DNA of 64,000 nt from Rhizobium sp. NFR07. Its GTDB lineage: Bacteria > Pseudomonadota > Alphaproteobacteria > Rhizobiales > Rhizobiaceae. The translations under genes were made by a program, and so were the position numbers. The stretch spans positions 434,001 to 498,000 of the forward strand of contig NZ_FOKM01000003.1 in assembly GCF_900111905.1 (NCBI RefSeq). The letters run 5' to 3'. The notes below the pieces were generated by a model, which did not search any database, had not been told where the DNA came from, and was given only the letters and a program-made list of their open reading frames with translations. Positions 38,178 to 47,796 of this stretch are shown here, piece after piece. How positions within the stretch are numbered: position 1 is the first letter of the stretch; every line of letters starts with the position of its first letter.

Positions 38178-38335
38178 CAAGCTATCCTCCCATCAGAGAT
38201 CGTGTCTGCGACCTGAGTGATTGCCGTGCAGTTGGAACACGACAGTCCGGATAGTGATTTAAGGCAGTTGCGGAGGTTTCAAGGGCTAATATTTGCGCTG
38301 CATCGCACAACCAGTGCCCGATGCCACCACCGGTG

Positions 38336-38347
38336 TTCCCGCGGGAA
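38336..38347. promoter_or_regulatory. Perfect 12-bp palindrome upstream of aglE
   Basis: TTCCCGCGGGAA with a central CG step, the shape of LacI-family operators, lies in the 174-bp spacer between the folD stop and aglE. It is 159 bp before the aglE start, which is rather far for a repressor site, and 4 bp from the folD stop, so it may instead be a terminator stem. No promoter hexamers could be assigned with confidence. Confidence 0.3.
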
Positions 38348-38351
38348 TGCT

Positions 38352-39251
38352 TCAGAATTTTGGCGCGCCAAGACCTGCTACGCGGTGAGCGGCGATGACG
38401 GTATTGGCCATCAGCATGGCGATCGTCATGGGGCCGACGCCGCCGGGGACGGGCGTGATGGAGGCTGCAACCTCGGAAGCTTCGGCAAAGGCGACATCGC
38501 CGACGAGCTTGGTCTTGCCCTCGCCCTTTTCAGGTGCGGGCACGCGGTTGATGCCGACATCGATGACGGTTGCACCGGGCTTCACCCAGTCTCGCCTGAC
38601 CATTTCCGCGCGGCCGACGGCCGCGACGAGAATATCGGCATTGGCGCAGACGGATGCGAGATCCCTTGTGCGCGAATGGGCCATGGTGACGGTGGCGTTT
38701 GCGGCGAGAAGCAGCAGGCCCATCGGCTTGCCAAACAGGTTCGAGCGGCCGATGACGACCGCGTTTAGACCCGAGAGGTCCTCGCCGTGGACCCGCTTGA
38801 CCAAGAGCATGGCACCGGCCGGGGTGCAGGAGATGAGACCGGTCAAGAGGTCGCCGGTGGCGATCTTGCCGGCATTGGCGATGTTGAGACCGTCGACATC
38901 CTTTTCCGGCAGGATCGACTGGATGATCGCGTCGGAATCAAAATGCTTCGGCAGCGGCAATTGGACAAGGATGCCATGGACCGAGGGATCGGCGTTCAGC
39001 GTATCGACAAGGGCCTGCAGCTCGCCCTGCGTCGTGTCTTCCGGCAGCGTGTGCTGGATGGAGTTGAAGCCGCATTGCTTGGCCATCTTGCTCTTGGAAT
39101 TGACATAGGCATGGCTTGCCGGGTCGTTGCCGACGATGACGACCGCCAAGCCCGGCTTGATCCCGGCCTTGGCTTCCAGCGATGCGGATGCTTCGGTTAC
39201 TGCGGAAATGACGGAAGCGGCGGCTTCCTTGCCATCAATCACAAATGCCAC
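38352..39251 (-). CDS. folD: Bifunctional methylenetetrahydrofolate dehydrogenase/cyclohydrolase FolD
   Basis: The 299-residue cytosolic enzyme interconverts 5,10-methylene-, methenyl- and 10-formyl-tetrahydrofolate with NADP+. Family signatures are present: [14 protein letters not shown] with the catalytic Lys, [41 protein letters not shown] and [16 protein letters not shown]. The start is GTG at 39251 with GAGGAG nine bases upstream. The neighbours are unrelated in function; it appears to be monocistronic. Confidence 0.96.
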   Translation of the reverse strand: MAFVIDGKEAAASVISAVTEASASLEAKAGIKPGLAVVIVGNDPASHAYVNSKSKMAKQCGFNSIQHTLPEDTTQGELQALVDTLNADPSVHGILVQLPLPKHFDSDAIIQSILPEKDVDGLNIANAGKIATGDLLTGLISCTPAGAMLLVKRVHGEDLSGLNAVVIGRSNLFGKPMGLLLLAANATVTMAHSRTRDLASVCANADILVAAVGRAEMVRRDWVKPGATVIDVGINRVPAPEKGEGKTKLVGDVAFAEASEVAASITPVPGGVGPMTIAMLMANTVIAAHRVAGLGAPKF

Positions 39252-39376
39252 GATGAACTCCTCGCTAGATCAGCGCCATCCTATGCAACGGCCTCCAGGC
39301 CGTTTGCCCATCAACGCCCTATGCTGTCCAGATCAGGCAAAAGCAAGAGGTTTGTCACCTGCAGCCAGCGGCGCGA

Positions 39377-41149
39377 TCAGCCGTTGGCCTTGCGCTGACG
39401 GGCTTCGTGAAGTGCGACGAGTTCGCGCAGTTCTTCGAGCTTGTGCTGGAGAGCGGCGAGCTCTTCCTCCTCGCTGGCAAAGTTGCCCTCCGCCAGATCG
39501 CCGAGCCAGTATGCCCGGTCTTCAACCTCTTCGGCATGACGTTCCTGCGACTGCTCGACGGCGGATGCGACGAGAGGCGGAAGATCCGCCTCGTCGGGCC
39601 GAAGACGGTTGTTCTCCAGCAGCGCCCGAATGCGATCGCCGAAGGCCACGTCGTTTGCCGCCTCGTCATGCAGCGGCTCGTCCACGAGTTCCCCGTGGAC
39701 CGGGAGTTCGTCTTCAAGCGCCCGCGGCAGGTCGACGACCTGATCCTCTTCGGCGAGGACAAGTTGCGGCTCGGTGATCGGATCGGCGCGGTCGTCAAAC
39801 GCATCGAAGTCGGCGTCGAGTTCGTAGGTATCCTGTGCAACCTCTTCGGCAAGCCGTGCCTGCCGCCGGCGCCATAGCTCGACAATGGCCATGCCGGCCA
39901 GTCCGCCGGCCGCCGCGCCACCGACGATCAGCGTCACAAGGTCAGGCCCGAGCCGCCTGGCGGAGGCCTCGGACGCGGGCACGATCACGGTCGTCCGCGG
40001 CAGGCTCACGGGCCTTGCAACAGAGGTATTTCCCTCGGCCTCGGCAAGGTTTCGCCGCGCTTCCTCGGCCGCACCTTCGAGCACTGCAAGCTGCGTCGCG
40101 GCTTCGGTCAGCTTGGGGTCGGATGATGCGGCTGCCTTCTGCGCCTTCAGCCCATCGAGCGATTTCGCCGCCGACGCGGCCTGACCGGAGAGCGATTCGG
40201 TAAGCTGCTGCAGAGCTTGCTTGATATCCCGCTTGGCGTCATCGACCACCGCCTGGGCGGCTATGTGCTTGGGATGCTTCGGGCCAAGCTGCACCGACAG
40301 TTGCTCGAGCTCGACCTCTGCCTGGACGTAGCGCTGGCGCTGGTATTCGAGGCCCGTGAACTCCAGGCTGTCCGGCAGCGGCTTGGAAAGCACGTCGGCG
40401 ACCGTCATCGCCGCGGCCGTCTTTTCCTTTTTCTGCAGATCGGCAAGCTGCTCGCCGACGGCAGTGATCTCGATATCCCGTGCATCGCCCTCTTGGCGAA
40501 GCTGCTGCATTTTGGCCAGGGTCGCGGCATCGAGCTTGCCGGTAAAGCCTGAAAGCGCGGCATCCGCCCTACCCGCCGTCTTGCGCAATGCTTCGACCTG
40601 GGGAGATACGGATGTGCCGGCGGTCGCGAGGATCGCATGGCGGAACTCTTCCGCGGTGCGTTCGGCAATCGAAGCCGCGCCTTCTGCATCCGCTGCGGTA
40701 GCCGCGATGATCAACCGCTGACCGGGTGCGTCATAGGTGAAGGAAAGCGCATCGAGGAGGCGTTGGCGAAGCGCCTGTTCCGCCTCGGCGACGGTCGTCT
40801 CCCGGCCGGACCATACTTCGGAAGCGATCCGGATGATCGTCGGGGTGTTTACGGCAAAGCCTTCCGCTTGGCCGAGATCGAGCGCGCGGATGATGTTGTC
40901 GGCGGTCTGGCGCGACTGCGTCGCCCTGATTCCGGCGAGGATCGCGTTCTGGCTGACGCCCTGGACGGTCAGCTGGGTTTCGCTGCGAAACTGCGTGTTG
41001 AAGAGTGGGGAAAGCGCGACCGGAAGCGCACCGCCGACGCAGGCGAAGAAAGCGCCCGCGAGGACGATCGATCGAAACCGGCGCAGCATAGAGGAATCAT
41101 CGCCGAGCGCCGCGTCGTCCCGCATCTCGGCATTGGTCAGCGCATCCAT
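39377..41149 (-). CDS. Wzz/GumC-type exopolysaccharide chain-length protein lacking a kinase domain
   Basis: The 590-residue protein has two membrane helices (about 25-47 and 403-425) flanking a long periplasmic coiled-coil region. This holds the polysaccharide co-polymerase motif VQLGPKHPKHIAAQ (about 286-299) and, just before the second helix, the family's proline-rich PASEASARRLGPD. After helix 2 comes a ~165-residue acidic cytoplasmic tail ending in a coiled coil (EEELAALQHKLEELRELVAL). No Walker motifs or tyrosine cluster of BY-kinases occur, unlike ExoP/Wzc. The ATG at 41149 has GAGGTGG upstream. A WecG-like gene lies just upstream in the same direction. Confidence 0.82.
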   Translation of the reverse strand: MDALTNAEMRDDAALGDDSSMLRRFRSIVLAGAFFACVGGALPVALSPLFNTQFRSETQLTVQGVSQNAILAGIRATQSRQTADNIIRALDLGQAEGFAVNTPTIIRIASEVWSGRETTVAEAEQALRQRLLDALSFTYDAPGQRLIIAATAADAEGAASIAERTAEEFRHAILATAGTSVSPQVEALRKTAGRADAALSGFTGKLDAATLAKMQQLRQEGDARDIEITAVGEQLADLQKKEKTAAAMTVADVLSKPLPDSLEFTGLEYQRQRYVQAEVELEQLSVQLGPKHPKHIAAQAVVDDAKRDIKQALQQLTESLSGQAASAAKSLDGLKAQKAAASSDPKLTEAATQLAVLEGAAEEARRNLAEAEGNTSVARPVSLPRTTVIVPASEASARRLGPDLVTLIVGGAAAGGLAGMAIVELWRRRQARLAEEVAQDTYELDADFDAFDDRADPITEPQLVLAEEDQVVDLPRALEDELPVHGELVDEPLHDEAANDVAFGDRIRALLENNRLRPDEADLPPLVASAVEQSQERHAEEVEDRAYWLGDLAEGNFASEEEELAALQHKLEELRELVALHEARQRKANG

Positions 41150-41269
41150 AGTCCATCCACCTCTGATCGCGGTGGTGCCCAAGATCCGCGTTCATTAACG
41201 CAGTCTAAATTTTCTAGGCAAACAAATGGTTAACGCGCAATTTGCAACGCCTGAGCAAGACGCAGCGCT

Positions 41270-41848
41270 TCATTCGCCGATGCTTAGCGACTTGCTGCCG
41301 GCAAAGATGGTGAGGTTGGCTCTCATGTCGCCAGCAACCTCGGCACGCATTCCGCGACCTGCGGAAGGGCTGCCAGGAGCGATCATGACGTCGCACTGGT
41401 CGATGGACCTGTCGGCGGCGAGGACGACCCTGTGCCAGGGCGCGTGTCGCTGCAGACGATCGCGCAGCCGTTCGGCCTGCGTGATATCGCCATGGCGAAC
41501 AGCTACCGTCATCGGCCGTTCCGCATAGGTGAGAAGTGCCGGCACGAAGCCTGCCGAGCACAACTGGCCGACGCTGCTGCGCGCGCCCATCATCCTGAAC
41601 ATCAGCCCCGACAGGATGCCGCCGGCCGGCAGAACGAGGTGGCGCGCGAGCATCCGGCGCTCGGACGGGGAGAAAAGGCAGCGCGCCATCAGGCCCGCGT
41701 CGAGAAAGGAGAGCGCACTCTGGCCGCCTGGAAAGCGGCTGAGGTTTTCAGCCAGCCCCAGCGCCAGATCCCAGTCGAGATCATAGAACGGAAGAACACC
41801 GGCACGAGGGCCGGCGATGGCTGTCAGACGTTCTCCAGCGGCGTTCAT
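41270..41848 (-). CDS. Divergent WecG/TagA/CpsF-like protein
   Basis: The 192-residue protein keeps the order of WecG/TagA/CpsF glycosyltransferase segments in weak form. LSFLDAGLMARCLFSPSERRML is where the family has its N-x-H strand, VLPAGGILSGLMFRMMGAR where it has LPDGxG, then a GFVPALLTYAERPMTVAV strand and RLRDRLQRHAP helix. The DG of LPDG is replaced by AG, so catalysis is doubtful. It precedes the GumC-like gene by 120 bp, which suggests a joint role in a surface polysaccharide. The assignment rests on by-eye pattern matching only. Confidence 0.5.
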   Translation of the reverse strand: MNAAGERLTAIAGPRAGVLPFYDLDWDLALGLAENLSRFPGGQSALSFLDAGLMARCLFSPSERRMLARHLVLPAGGILSGLMFRMMGARSSVGQLCSAGFVPALLTYAERPMTVAVRHGDITQAERLRDRLQRHAPWHRVVLAADRSIDQCDVMIAPGSPSAGRGMRAEVAGDMRANLTIFAGSKSLSIGE

Positions 41849-41953
41849 CAGGGCATCCGTGCACAGGAAAGTTCGGACTTTTACCCTAGCAGAACGGCGC
41901 TCAACGGTGCTTTAAACCGGATGCTAAAATTCTATCGGCCCGTGCAGAAATGA

Positions 41954-41979
41954 GAAACCGGACCATGAGGCCCGGTTTC
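41954..41979 (-). terminator. Candidate terminator at the end of the flagellar run
   Basis: An 8-bp stem GAAACCGG/CCGGTTTC with a 10-nt loop, followed leftward by TCATTTC. It lies 23 bp past the stop of the last flagellar-cluster gene. The T tract is weak. Confidence 0.5.
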
Positions 41980-42001
41980 GGAAACGTCGCGGCAATGGGG
42001 A

Positions 42002-42550
42002 TCAGTGTCCGCCGGAGGGCGCCGCTGCCGGCGCGTCGACCGTCACGCCATCGACAATCTTCTGGACAGCCGGCGCACCCTTGCCGCCTCTTGCGGCATT
42101 GGTGCGAATGTCTTCCTTCGACATGTAGTCAAGCTGTTCGACCAGAACCTCGGCCACGACCTGATCCTTGAACTTCTCGTTCATGCCGTCCTTCACGCTC
42201 GACTTGAACTTCTCAAGATCGAAAGCGCCGGGACGGGAAAGATCGACCATCTTGTTGCCCACCAGAAGCGTGAACAGCTGGTCGGTCATCAGTTCGGTGA
42301 TCGGAAGCGTGATCGCCTTGGCCTTTTCCTTGTCCATCATGAAGGAGATGCGGCCGATGAAGTAGCCGGCGATATTGCCGTTAGCGATCATCGGTACGGT
42401 GATTGCCTCACCGCGCACGACCTCCAGAAGCTCCTTCTTCTTGGCTTCCTCATCGACGGGAGCGGGAGCCGCCGACATCTGGACGGAGGCATAGACCGCG
42501 CCCAGCGTGACGATGCAGACCCAAAGCCCGGTCAGTAGAAGCTTAAGCAT
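42002..42550 (-). CDS. FliL-like membrane protein of the flagellar cluster
   Basis: The 182-residue protein has an N-terminal membrane helix (LLLTGLWVCIVTLGAVYASV) and a periplasmic domain of FliL-like order: GEAITVPMIANGNIAGYFIG, ITLPITELMTDQLFTLLVGN, then EVLVEQLDYMSKEDIR. An Ala/Pro-rich tail ends in GGH. FliL-type proteins associate with the stator around the basal body. The ATG shares one base with the stop of the preceding gene (TGATG), so the two are coupled. It is the last gene of the flgE-to-here run. A separate true fliL probably lies in another cluster, so no symbol is given. Confidence 0.6.
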   Translation of the reverse strand: MLKLLLTGLWVCIVTLGAVYASVQMSAAPAPVDEEAKKKELLEVVRGEAITVPMIANGNIAGYFIGRISFMMDKEKAKAITLPITELMTDQLFTLLVGNKMVDLSRPGAFDLEKFKSSVKDGMNEKFKDQVVAEVLVEQLDYMSKEDIRTNAARGGKGAPAVQKIVDGVTVDAPAAAPSGGH

Positions 42551-42936
42551 CAGGCCTCGCTGTAGATGAACTGTTCCTGGGTGTAGGTGCCGTCACCCTC
42601 GGCGTCGCGTGCCGCATTCTTCAGAAGATCGGCAACCGCGCGCACAGCGTTCAGATGGGCCTCGACACGGCGGGCGTTGAGCGCCAGCTTGCTCTTGAGG
42701 CCATGCATCTGGTCGATGTGATTGGTCGCGATCGACTTCGGGTCGGTGCCGCGGAACAGCATGGTCAGCTCATAGAGGCAGCGGCTCTTGTGAGCATTAG
42801 AAACCTTCAGATCGAATTCGGGATCAGCGCCGATGCGCTGGTTCTCGTTGTCGATTATCATTTCAAGGCGACCGAGAACGGTCTTGATGCGATAATCGGT
42901 CGATACGACTTCCATGGTGTCTGCCTCATATTTCAC
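42550..42936 (-). CDS. FlgN-like flagellar chaperone
   Basis: A 128-residue, almost wholly helical soluble protein: RIKTVLGRLEMIIDNENQRI, SRCLYELTMLF and LALNARRVEAHLNAVRAVAD. Its position after the rod-binding gene in the flagellar run and its helical pattern fit FlgN-type chaperones for hook-filament junction proteins FlgK and FlgL. The start is taken as GTG at 42936, 2 bases after the previous stop; the ATG seven codons later is an alternative. It overlaps the next gene by one base. Confidence 0.62.
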   Translation of the reverse strand: MKYEADTMEVVSTDYRIKTVLGRLEMIIDNENQRIGADPEFDLKVSNAHKSRCLYELTMLFRGTDPKSIATNHIDQMHGLKSKLALNARRVEAHLNAVRAVADLLKNAARDAEGDGTYTQEQFIYSEA

Positions 42937-42938
42937 GG

Positions 42939-43538
42939 TCAGGCCTCTTTCTTTTCAGTTGCCGAAATTCCAAGGACCTGACGTTGGAAATCGTCGACCA
43001 TGCTCATCGCCCGGCTGCGCTCATTCTCGTCGGTGGAGGCGCTGGGCCCCTGACGTTGCAAGCGGTCGAGAGCTTGGGAATACATTTGTTCGGCGATGCC
43101 GATGCCGCCGGACTTGGACATTTCGTCCGAGATCTTCTCCGCCATCATGCCCTTCCAGAAGTCGCCGGCAGAGCCCTTGCCGTATACCTCTTCGCTATCG
43201 TTCGGCAGCATGGAGTTGACGAAGGTCGAAAGGATGGATGCCTCGAACTTGCGGTACTCGTCCGGCATTTCGGCGGCATCGGTCTTTTTCGAGTTGCGAA
43301 CATGGTCGAGGCCAGCACGCGTGCCGGACGTATCGATGACGTCCATGGCAGCGCCAAAGCCCTTGCCGGCATCGGCAAGACTGCTTGCCGCAAAAGCTGC
43401 GCGGTTTGCCTTCAGTTTCGCCTGGGCAGCCTGGACCTCGGTCGGGTCGGCGGCGCGCACGACATCAAGCACCAGATCGCTCGGAGGGGAAATCGCCACG
43501 TCCTGTCCTTTCATTACCGTAGCAGCGCCGACCGCCAT
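42939..43538 (-). CDS. Rod-binding protein, CheL/FlgJ N-terminal-like
   Basis: The 199-residue protein carries the rod-binding domain in its C-terminal half: YRKFEASILSTFVNSMLP, GDFWKGMMAEKISDEMSKSG and GIAEQMYSQALDR, similar to the N-terminal half of FlgJ without the peptidoglycan hydrolase half. The early SPPSDLVLDVVRAADP is typical of alphaproteobacterial CheL proteins. A separate lytic transglycosylase gene lies at 53641 and may supply the missing enzyme activity. The start at 43538 is uncertain; ATG 43514 is an alternative, and neither has a strong ribosome site. Confidence 0.75.
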   Translation of the reverse strand: MAVGAATVMKGQDVAISPPSDLVLDVVRAADPTEVQAAQAKLKANRAAFAASSLADAGKGFGAAMDVIDTSGTRAGLDHVRNSKKTDAAEMPDEYRKFEASILSTFVNSMLPNDSEEVYGKGSAGDFWKGMMAEKISDEMSKSGGIGIAEQMYSQALDRLQRQGPSASTDENERSRAMSMVDDFQRQVLGISATEKKEA

Positions 43539-43618
43539 GGCGGTCTTGACTGCAACGAGAGTGTGAAATGCACGCGGCCTCGCTGACTAGCGACAGCACG
43601 ACCGCTGCGATGACGGGA

Positions 43619-44038
43619 CTATGACGATTGAAGCTTGCTGGAGGCTGGCGCGGCGAGCGTCATCTCGATCAGATCGTAGATCGCGTTGTCGGCGGCCTCG
43701 CGATCCTCGAGTTCGCGGGCTTCCTTCATGTTGTCTTCCAGCCGATCGCCCTTGGTGCGCTCCTTGAGGACCTTGTTTTCCTGGAACTGCTGGACGCCTT
43801 CCAGCTGGCGTTCCTTGGTCGTGAGCCGGCCGAGGCGGTCCGCATAGTGATTTGCAAACTGCTGGTGAACCGGATTGACCGACCCGATGGCATCGATCAC
43901 CGCATCTATGGACTGGGCAACTTCGGCGCGATGGCGCACCGTCGCAGCGAGCTCGGAATCCGCCATCTTCTCCAGATGCCGCTGCACGGCGACGAGGCGC
44001 TTCAGCTTTTCGGAACGTTTGTCGGAACCGGAGGCCAT
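43619..44038 (-). CDS. FliJ-like coiled-coil flagellar protein
   Basis: A 139-residue, highly charged coiled-coil protein (SDKRSEKLKRLVAVQRHLEK, then long heptad-like helices, FQENKVLKERTKGDRLEDNM). Length, charge and position directly after fliR fit a FliJ-type export protein, but alpha-rhizobial versions are too diverged for a sure call. The ATG at 44038 lies 8 bases after the fliR stop, implying coupling. Confidence 0.55.
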   Translation of the reverse strand: MASGSDKRSEKLKRLVAVQRHLEKMADSELAATVRHRAEVAQSIDAVIDAIGSVNPVHQQFANHYADRLGRLTTKERQLEGVQQFQENKVLKERTKGDRLEDNMKEARELEDREAADNAIYDLIEMTLAAPASSKLQSS

Positions 44039-44046
44039 GGCGATAC

Positions 44047-44799
44047 CTAGAAACCGTTATAGATGCGGCCGAAGCCGGCAGCGTATTGATGGATGAAGGA
44101 CGCGATCGAAAGATAGAGAAGGAACAGGCCTCCCGCCACAAGGAAGGGCGTGGAGATGAAGTAGACCGGGATCTGCGGCGAGAGCTTGTTGATGAGGCCG
44201 ATCGCGATGTTGAACATCAGGCCGTAAATGAGAAACGGGCTGGCGAGCCGCATCATGATCATCGTCGAGGCGCGCAGGGTATCGGTCAACGTGATGAGCA
44301 TCTTCTGCGGGTCGATGACCGCCCCGACCGGCGTGGCGTCGTAGGAATCGACGAGCGCCCGGAAGACCATGTGATGGAAATCCATCATGAACAGAAGCAG
44401 CAGTCCGCACAGCGTCAGCAGATTGGTCAGCTGGTTTTCCTGGGAATCCTCGAGCACGTCGTGACCACCCGGCGCGGAAAAGCCGATACTGGTCGTCAGC
44501 AGCGTGCCGGCAAACTGCAGTCCGAGCGTGTAAAGCCTTGCGATAAGCCCGTACATGACGCCGATCAGCGTCTCGGTGAGGATCAGGCCCACATAGGTAG
44601 CGGTCGGAGCCGACGCTTTCGGATAAATCATGTCCCAAAGGACCGGCAGCACGGCCATGGCAAGGCCGAGCGCGACGAAGAGCCTGATCTGCGGCGGCAC
44701 GCGGGCGCTGCCGAAGCCCGGCAGGGTCATCACGCAACCACCCATACGGCAGAAAGCCAGGAATAGTGCGAGAATGGTGCCCTGCGGGTCGAGAATCAT
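44047..44799 (-). CDS. fliR: Flagellar type III export protein FliR
   Basis: The 250-residue inner-membrane protein has six or seven hydrophobic segments and family stretches LFLAFCRMGGCVMTLPGFGS, QFAGTLLTTSIGFSAPGG and LASPFLIYGLMFNIAIGLIN. With FliP and FliQ it forms the export gate in the MS ring. The ATG at 44799 lies 40 bp after flhA. flhB and fliP are not in the window. The length is normal. Confidence 0.94.
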   Translation of the reverse strand: MILDPQGTILALFLAFCRMGGCVMTLPGFGSARVPPQIRLFVALGLAMAVLPVLWDMIYPKASAPTATYVGLILTETLIGVMYGLIARLYTLGLQFAGTLLTTSIGFSAPGGHDVLEDSQENQLTNLLTLCGLLLLFMMDFHHMVFRALVDSYDATPVGAVIDPQKMLITLTDTLRASTMIMMRLASPFLIYGLMFNIAIGLINKLSPQIPVYFISTPFLVAGGLFLLYLSIASFIHQYAAGFGRIYNGF

Positions 44800-44839
44800 G
44801 GACTTTGTCTTCGAGGGCCGCGACCCAAAGGGCTGACGA

Positions 44840-46927
44840 TCATGAAATCGCGCCGAGGATCTTGATTTCCAAGCCCTTGGCGAGTTCCACGTGCGAGAGC
44901 ACCGGCAGCGTTGCGAACAGGCGCTCGATGATCATGCGCACATAGGAGCGGGTTTCCGGCGACGTGACAAGCACGAATGGCAGGCCACGGTCCATGAATT
45001 CACGGATAACTTTGGTGGCCTGCTCGCTGAACTCTTCCAGCGTGCGTGGATCGATGTCGAATTCGACGACTTCGCCCTTGGCATCGCGCTTTAGCGCCTG
45101 GTGGAACAGCATGTCCCACTTGCTGCCCAACCTCAGCACGCGCAGCACGCCATTGTCGGCCAGATCGCCGCAAAGCTGCTGCGACATGCGCACGCGGACA
45201 TGCTCGACGATCTGTTCGGTCTTGCGAACGTGCGGCGCAAGTTCGGCCACCGCTTCGAGGATCAGATGCAGGTTTCGGATCGAGACGCGCTCGGCGAGCA
45301 GCAGCTTCAACACGGCCTGCAGGCCCGAATAGGACATGTGCGACGAGCAGATCTCGTCCGCCAGCTTCTTGTATTCGGGATCGAGACGCTCGATGAGGAT
45401 CTTGACGTCCTTGTAGGAGAGAAGCTGCGGCAGGTTGTTGCGGATCACTTCCGACATGTGGGTGAGCACGACCGAGACGTTGTCGATCGGGTGGAAGCCT
45501 TCACGCTTCAGGTCTTCGGCAAAGGTCTCGAGGATGGAGACAGCCGGCATGCCGAAAGCGGGTTCACGGATTTCGTCGCCCGGAATGGACGGCTTGCGGC
45601 CGGAACCGGTGACGACGAGGACATCGCCGACGCGCAGCTGATTCGAGGCGATGGTCGTGCCGTGGATGCGGATCTGGTACGACTTTTCCGGGATCCCGAT
45701 ATCGTCCGCGACCTTGATCTCGGGAACGACAAAGCCGTATTGCGTGGCGAATTTCTTGCGCATCTTGCCGACGCGGAAAGCGAGTTCCTGGTGGGCGCCG
45801 AGAAGGCGCGTCGAAACCTGCTTGCCGAGCGCCAGCTCGATTTCCGCCGTCTTCAGGACCGACTTGACCGAATCCTTCTCCGCTTCCTTGTTCTGGACGA
45901 CCTTCTTTTCCTCGTCTTCACGACGAGCCTTGTTTTCCGCCTCGACGCGACGCGGCACGAACCATGCGCCAAAACCGAGCAGGCCGCCGAGGGCAACGAA
46001 CGGCAGAAGGGGCAGGCCGGGAATGATCGCCAACAGACCCATCAGGGCCGCCGCCATGGAAAGCGCGCGTGGATAGCCGGAAAGCTGATCGATAACCGCC
46101 TTGTCGGTGGAGCCGGAAGCGCCGCCGCGGGTGACGAGAAGGCCGGCGGCGAGCGAAACGATAAGAGCCGGGATCTGCGAGACGATACCATCGCCGACCG
46201 AGAGCTTGACGAAGACGTCAGCCGCTTCGCCGATCGGCATCTCATGGCGGAAGTAGCCGATGATGATGCCGCCGAAGACGTTGATGGCGGTGATGATGAG
46301 GCCGGCGATCGCGTCGCCGCGGACGAATTTCGAGGCACCGTCCATGGCACCGAAGAAGGAGCTTTCCTGCTCGAGCTCGGTACGGCGGCGCTGGGCTTCC
46401 TTCTCGTCGATGATGCCCGCCGACAGATCGGCATCGATCGACATCTGCTTGCCCGGGATCGCATCGAGGGTGAAGCGGGCGCCGACTTCGGCGATACGCG
46501 TTGCACCCTTGGTGATGACGATGAAGTTGACGGTGATCAGGATCATGAAGACGATCACACCGATGACGAAGTCGCCCGACATGACCAGCGAAGAAAAGCC
46601 GGAAATCACACCGCCGGCCGCGCCATGGCCTTCATGTCCGTGGGACAGGATGACTCGCGTCGTGGCGATGTTGAGCGCCAGACGAATCATCGTCGCGATC
46701 AGGAGAACCGTCGGGAAGGAGGAGAAGTCGAGTGGCCGCTGGATCCACAGTGCCACCATCAGGATCAGCACCGAGAGCGCGATCGAGAAGGCCAGACCGA
46801 TATCGATCAGGAACGGCGGGATCGGCAGGAACAGGATGCAAAGGATAGCGACGATACCCGCCGCAAAGCCTATGTCACGGCCGCGCGGTGCGACCTTCGG
46901 AATGGATAATGCAGGTGGCTGCGCCAT
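44840..46927 (-). CDS. flhA: Flagellar type III export protein FlhA
   Basis: The 695-residue protein has eight N-terminal membrane helices and a cytoplasmic C-terminal ring domain. The FHIPEP signature region [20 protein letters not shown] is present, followed by [20 protein letters not shown], which is the conserved cytoplasmic loop. The C-domain shows [18 protein letters not shown] and [20 protein letters not shown]. The export-gate role is well known. The ATG at 46927 gives family length; the ribosome site is modest. An extra 18 codons upstream are open but unlikely. Confidence 0.96.
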   Translation of the reverse strand: MAQPPALSIPKVAPRGRDIGFAAGIVAILCILFLPIPPFLIDIGLAFSIALSVLILMVALWIQRPLDFSSFPTVLLIATMIRLALNIATTRVILSHGHEGHGAAGGVISGFSSLVMSGDFVIGVIVFMILITVNFIVITKGATRIAEVGARFTLDAIPGKQMSIDADLSAGIIDEKEAQRRRTELEQESSFFGAMDGASKFVRGDAIAGLIITAINVFGGIIIGYFRHEMPIGEAADVFVKLSVGDGIVSQIPALIVSLAAGLLVTRGGASGSTDKAVIDQLSGYPRALSMAAALMGLLAIIPGLPLLPFVALGGLLGFGAWFVPRRVEAENKARREDEEKKVVQNKEAEKDSVKSVLKTAEIELALGKQVSTRLLGAHQELAFRVGKMRKKFATQYGFVVPEIKVADDIGIPEKSYQIRIHGTTIASNQLRVGDVLVVTGSGRKPSIPGDEIREPAFGMPAVSILETFAEDLKREGFHPIDNVSVVLTHMSEVIRNNLPQLLSYKDVKILIERLDPEYKKLADEICSSHMSYSGLQAVLKLLLAERVSIRNLHLILEAVAELAPHVRKTEQIVEHVRVRMSQQLCGDLADNGVLRVLRLGSKWDMLFHQALKRDAKGEVVEFDIDPRTLEEFSEQATKVIREFMDRGLPFVLVTSPETRSYVRMIIERLFATLPVLSHVELAKGLEIKILGAIS

Positions 46928-47024
46928 GGCTTTTTCCGTCTCTTCATGAGAAGGCGGCAGGTCGCAGACCCACCAGTTCACCTAGCTCATTAGCGGTCGA
47001 AGCTTGCGCGAAAATAGCCGGTCT

Positions 47025-47291
47025 CTAGAAACCCGACTGCACCCGAGAAAATACCAGATTTGCAAAGAGGCTGATCTGTGCGCCGATAAAGGGAGCGGTG
47101 ATCCCGATGGTCACCATGATGGCGACGATCTTCGGCACGAAGGTCAGGGTCATTTCCTGGACCTGGGTCAGTGCCTGAAGAAACGCGATCGTCACGCCGA
47201 CAACCATGGCGACGAGAACCGCTGGGCCGGAGGCGATCAGGATCGTCCAGATCGCCGCCTGCATGATATCAAGGGCATCGGCTTCATTCAT
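47025..47291 (-). CDS. fliQ: Flagellar type III export protein FliQ
   Basis: The 88-residue protein has two membrane helices: ILIASGPAVLVAMVVGVTIA and a second with KIVAIMVTIGITAPFIGAQI, with FLQALTQVQEMTLTFVPK between, which is the FliQ signature. The start at 47291 is fixed by AAGGCGGAG upstream and by family length; the longer frame overlaps flgD. It lies 28 bp after flgD and 97 bp before flhA. Confidence 0.95.
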   Translation of the reverse strand: MNEADALDIMQAAIWTILIASGPAVLVAMVVGVTIAFLQALTQVQEMTLTFVPKIVAIMVTIGITAPFIGAQISLFANLVFSRVQSGF

Positions 47292-47319
47292 TGGGCCGGC
47301 TCCGCCTTCTAGCGTCTGA

Positions 47320-47796
47320 TCAGGCGTCAGTGACTTTATCGGTGTCGCTGCCGGTATCGGTATCCGTATCCGTCGGAGCGGTACTGGAGATGATGATTCC
47401 CGGCTGAACCAGGACCTTATCGCCTGCTTCTGTGATCGCAACAAGGCCGTCGGAATAGACTTCCACTTCTTTGACCTTGCCGGAGATCTTGTCGTCGGCG
47501 CTGGTGACATATTTGCCGACCAGATCGGAGGCCTGGGAGAAGGAATTGGCCTGGATCATCGACTGAAGATTGCTGTTCATCTTCACCGACTGCTCGACCT
47601 GCGAGAAGGTGGCGAGCTGCGCGACCTGTTCGCTCGCATCCATCGGATCGGTCGGATCCTGGTTCTTCATCTGGGCAATGAGCAGCTGAATGAAGTTGTC
47701 GTAGTTCAGCGAGGCCGACGACGCGTCCGTCTTGGCGGCAGTGCCGTTGCCCGACGCGTAGGGGTTGGTTGCGCTGTTGACTGCATCTACCGCCAT
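47320..47796 (-). CDS. flgD: Hook capping (scaffolding) protein FlgD, short form
   Basis: The 158-residue protein has the conserved N-terminal part: [40 protein letters not shown] and the SLVG-like ASDLVGKYV. It ends soon after one short beta region with an Asp/Thr tail [17 protein letters not shown], so the second Ig-like domains of enteric FlgD are missing. It caps the growing hook and is later replaced by FlgK. Its start overlaps the end of flbT by 10 bases. Confidence 0.93.
   Translation of the reverse strand: MAVDAVNSATNPYASGNGTAAKTDASSASLNYDNFIQLLIAQMKNQDPTDPMDASEQVAQLATFSQVEQSVKMNSNLQSMIQANSFSQASDLVGKYVTSADDKISGKVKEVEVYSDGLVAITEAGDKVLVQPGIIISSTAPTDTDTDTGSDTDKVTDA

Noticed and set aside
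45101..46909. A 602-codon open frame on the plus strand opposite flhA
   Set aside because: It mirrors flhA codon periodicity, has arginine/aspartate-rich low-complexity composition and no ribosome site. It is a by-product of high GC.
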